Below, one piece after another: positions 53,023-54,701 of a stretch of DNA of 54,701 nt; within the stretch, counting starts at the first letter, position 1, and each line of letters opens with the position of its first letter. The notes under the pieces were generated by a model. That model saw nothing but the letters and a program-made list of their open reading frames with translations, ran no database searches and had not been told where the DNA came from. A program made the translations under genes and the position numbers. Source of the stretch: CAZSHX01 sp964606895 (lineage in GTDB: Bacteria > Bacteroidota > Ignavibacteria > Kapaibacteriales > UBA2268); NCBI GenBank assembly GCA_964606895.1, contig CAZSHX010000026.1:1-54701 (forward strand). The letters run 5' to 3'.

Positions 53023-54701
53023 TTATATCTTAACAAACTTCCCTACCCTATCCCCCATCCTCACAAAATACACTCCCGACGGCAAACCCGAAACGTCAAT
53101 TCTTAAGCCCTCTCCGTCGGGGAGGGTTTGGGTGGGGTTCTTAACAATTTCACCAAAGACATTGAATATTCTAACAACATTTGAGGAACATTCGGAAGGT
53201 TTAGTTATTTCCAAATAAACATGTACTGGATTTGGATAAATTTCAATTGAATCGCCTCTATTACGATCAATAACATCCGTTTTGTTCAGGTTAATTTTGG
53301 TAAAATATGAGGTATATTCAGCAGGTACAATTCTTTTATTAAATGCGTTTACGGTATAGGGAAATTTCATTGTCGCAGTCTCCCCAGTAAAATAAATATT
53401 TTGGTTTTTAGAATATATACTATAACCAAAACTACCTCCATGACCGTAATATGCAGAATATATAGGCTTTCCTTTTAAATCCATTTTTAATATAAAAATT
53501 TGAGTATAAAAACTCCCTGGAGTATCTATACCATGAATTGAATCTCCGATAACAGGGAATGAATTACTATTTGTCCAACCTGTTATCCAAAGATTACCGT
53601 TATGGTCACAAGAAATTGATTGAGCACCATCCCCGGTATCTGTTTCTTTTCCACCATAAAATGTCGCCCAAACCCTTGAAAAATTGTTAGAAAATTTTAA
53701 GATAAACGCATCGTGCGAGTCATAAATATGTTTATAAGCATCGGTATTAACAGGAAAATCATAGCTTGAAGTGTATCCGCAACAATAGCAATTACCATCA
53801 CTATCAAATGTTACTCCATAAATATAATCCTTACCATCACCCATTTCCACTCTTTTAGCATGTCCACCATAAAGTGTTGCATATTTCAATGACCCAACTC
53901 CGGAAAGTACGATTAACATTCCATCCTCTAATTGAGAGGTATCCCATTGAAAGGAGTCTCCCCCTGTTGGGAATATAGGCATCCCGGGTTCTGAAGAAAC
54001 AGTTTGATGATACCCACCAACAGCTATGTTATCCCACTTATCCGTTGCTATGCAAGTTGTTATTTCATTCTGGTAACCGCCGTAATATGTTCCCCAAATT
54101 AAGTCTCCATCACTGCTAAATCTCGAAATAAACGCATCTGCATTGCCTTGAAGTGTTTTGTATTCTGCATTAGTGGAAACAGGCAAATTAGTTCCGGTTG
54201 TATATCCGGCAACAACAAAACCACCATCGGACATCAAGGCAATTCCCTCTCCGGTATCAAAACCGTCACTGCCATAAAGTTCCGCCCATAGTCTTTCTCC
54301 TGTCGGACTGAATTTCAAAATAAAGACATCGGAACTGCCTTTGTAACTTCCTTTTGTGGCTGGAAAATCAGGGCTGTCAGTTTTTCCAACAACATAAATA
54401 TTATCATCCTTGTCTATGACACAGCCTTTTGCTACATCAGTTCCTGAACCACCGTAATAAGTTATCCAAATAGGTTGACCGTCAGGAGTGAATTTAGCAA
54501 TAAAAGCATCATGACTGCCACTCTTTTCCTTTTGGAAGCAACCCGCTGTTGTCGGAAGGTTGGTACTTCCTGAATAACCGACAAGAATCATATTATCCTT
54601 GCTGTCAACTGCAATTCCATAACTGCAATCATAACCGTTGCCACCGAAATAAGAAGAATAAACTACTCTTGGGTCGGTAATCAAATCCAGTATGTTATCA
54701 T
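53023..54701 (-). CDS. T9SS-exported SBBP-repeat protein, 5' end beyond the window
   Basis: The frame is open to the window edge (the codons before 54684 read DNILDL), so at least 558 residues are present and the N-terminus is missing. The body is a beta-propeller of about eight SBBP repeats, each near 50 residues with a Y-x-G-G-x-G-x-D core and a D-x-x-G-N or equivalent turn (SSYFGGNGYDCSYGIAVDSKDN, ITYYGGSGTDVAKGCVID, TFYGGKETDTGDGAQSISCDHNGNL). The last 80 residues are a T9SS sorting domain (YPNPVHVYLEI, RIFNVFGEIV, RIDVSGLPSGVYFVR, VGKFVKI), almost the same as that at 37095-38474. A GC-rich palindromic insert lies between FGEIV and RIDVS. Confidence 0.87.
   Translation of the reverse strand, partial: DNILDLITDPRVVYSSYFGGNGYDCSYGIAVDSKDNMILVGYSGSTNLPTTAGCFQKEKSGSHDAFIAKFTPDGQPIWITYYGGSGTDVAKGCVIDKDDNIYVVGKTDSPDFPATKGSYKGSSDVFILKFSPTGERLWAELYGSDGFDTGEGIALMSDGGFVVAGYTTGTNLPVSTNAEYKTLQGNADAFISRFSSDGDLIWGTYYGGYQNEITTCIATDKWDNIAVGGYHQTVSSEPGMPIFPTGGDSFQWDTSQLEDGMLIVLSGVGSLKYATLYGGHAKRVEMGDGKDYIYGVTFDSDGNCYCCGYTSSYDFPVNTDAYKHIYDSHDAFILKFSNNFSRVWATFYGGKETDTGDGAQSISCDHNGNLWITGWTNSNSFPVIGDSIHGIDTPGSFYTQIFILKMDLKGKPIYSAYYGHGGSFGYSIYSKNQNIYFTGETATMKFPYTVNAFNKRIVPAEYTSYFTKINLNKTDVIDRNRGDSIEIYPNPVHVYLEITKPSECSSNVVRIFNVFGEIVKNPTQTLPDGEGLRIDVSGLPSGVYFVRMGDRVGKFVKI
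53108..53126. repeat. GC-rich hairpin inserted in a T9SS sorting domain
   Basis: CCCTCTCC (53108-53115) and GGGGAGGG (53119-53126) form an 8-bp stem with loop GTC. Together with the following GGTTTGGGTGGGG it encodes NPTQTLPDGEGL on the minus strand, inserted between the conserved FGEIV and RIDVSGL strands at the same site as the inserts at 38358-38389. Confidence 0.65.

Noticed and set aside
1..54701. CRISPR arrays, tRNA or rRNA genes, phage or transposase genes
   Set aside because: No regularly spaced direct repeats, no cloverleaf or T-arm motif, no rRNA-like stretch and no transposase or integrase domain were seen on reading both strands.

Overview
The window is AT-rich DNA from a Gram-negative, didermic member of the Bacteroidota/Chlorobiota group. 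An Ignavibacteria- or Kapabacteria-like lineage is my best guess, inferred from gene content only. Evidence: at least eight secreted proteins end in type IX secretion system (T9SS) sorting domains; lpxC is fused to fabZ and followed by lpxA; an HPr kinase sits beside a short hibernation factor; bshC points to bacillithiol; several promoters fit the Bacteroidetes TAnnTTTG -7 element. A run of ten Ns at 21280-21289 shows this is a scaffolded draft assembly, possibly a metagenome bin. I see no rRNA, tRNA, CRISPR array, phage or transposase gene.

Layout. 1-5.5 kb (minus strand): a lipoprotein, a TM2-domain protein, a candidate structured small RNA with its own -7 element and terminator, a T9SS cargo, a TonB-like protein and a kelch protein. 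5.8-7.6 kb (plus): a LytS/LytTR two-component pair. 7.6-13.9 kb (minus): the housekeeping cluster ileS, a DksA-type protein with a long basic tail, lspA and an RluD-type pseudouridine synthase. 14.1-19.4 kb (plus): accD, an outer-membrane-like protein, hpf, hprK and a DsbD-type thiol:disulfide interchange protein. 19.4-25.8 kb (plus): three T9SS cargos, one crossed by the assembly gap and one frameshifted, with an orphan T9SS domain remnant and palindromic repeats between them. 26-31.4 kb (minus): ssb, an outer-membrane protein, a polyprenyl-phosphate sugar transferase, lpxA and lpxC-fabZ. 31.6-36.6 kb: glmS (+), bshC (-), fumC (+). 37-46.6 kb: a T9SS cargo, a glycosyltransferase, a Rieske protein plus a cytochrome b fused to a 12-haem cytochrome c, an FAD-linked oxidase and a large T9SS BNR-repeat protein. 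46.8-54.7 kb: a UMF1-type transporter, a HicAB toxin-antitoxin pair, a SRAP protein coupled to a CPSF-like metallo-beta-lactamase protein, a DUF3108 protein, rpsF-rplI, and a T9SS SBBP-repeat protein cut by the window end.

How the genes fit together. Envelope construction dominates: GlmS supplies glucosamine-6-phosphate, LpxC-FabZ and LpxA begin lipid A synthesis, the sugar transferase starts polysaccharide assembly, AccD supplies malonyl-CoA, LspA matures lipoproteins, DsbD carries reductant to the periplasm, and the T9SS cargos are surface or secreted proteins. The Rieske/cytochrome b/multihaem pair suggests a menaquinol-oxidising complex that passes electrons to periplasmic haems, with fumarase and the FAD-linked oxidase in central metabolism.

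The most unusual items are the small-RNA candidate (about 1663-1828), the cytochrome b-dodecahaem fusion (39348-42077), and short palindromic elements associated with T9SS C-terminal domains: inserted in frame at the same site in two genes, and placed just after the stop codon of two others.
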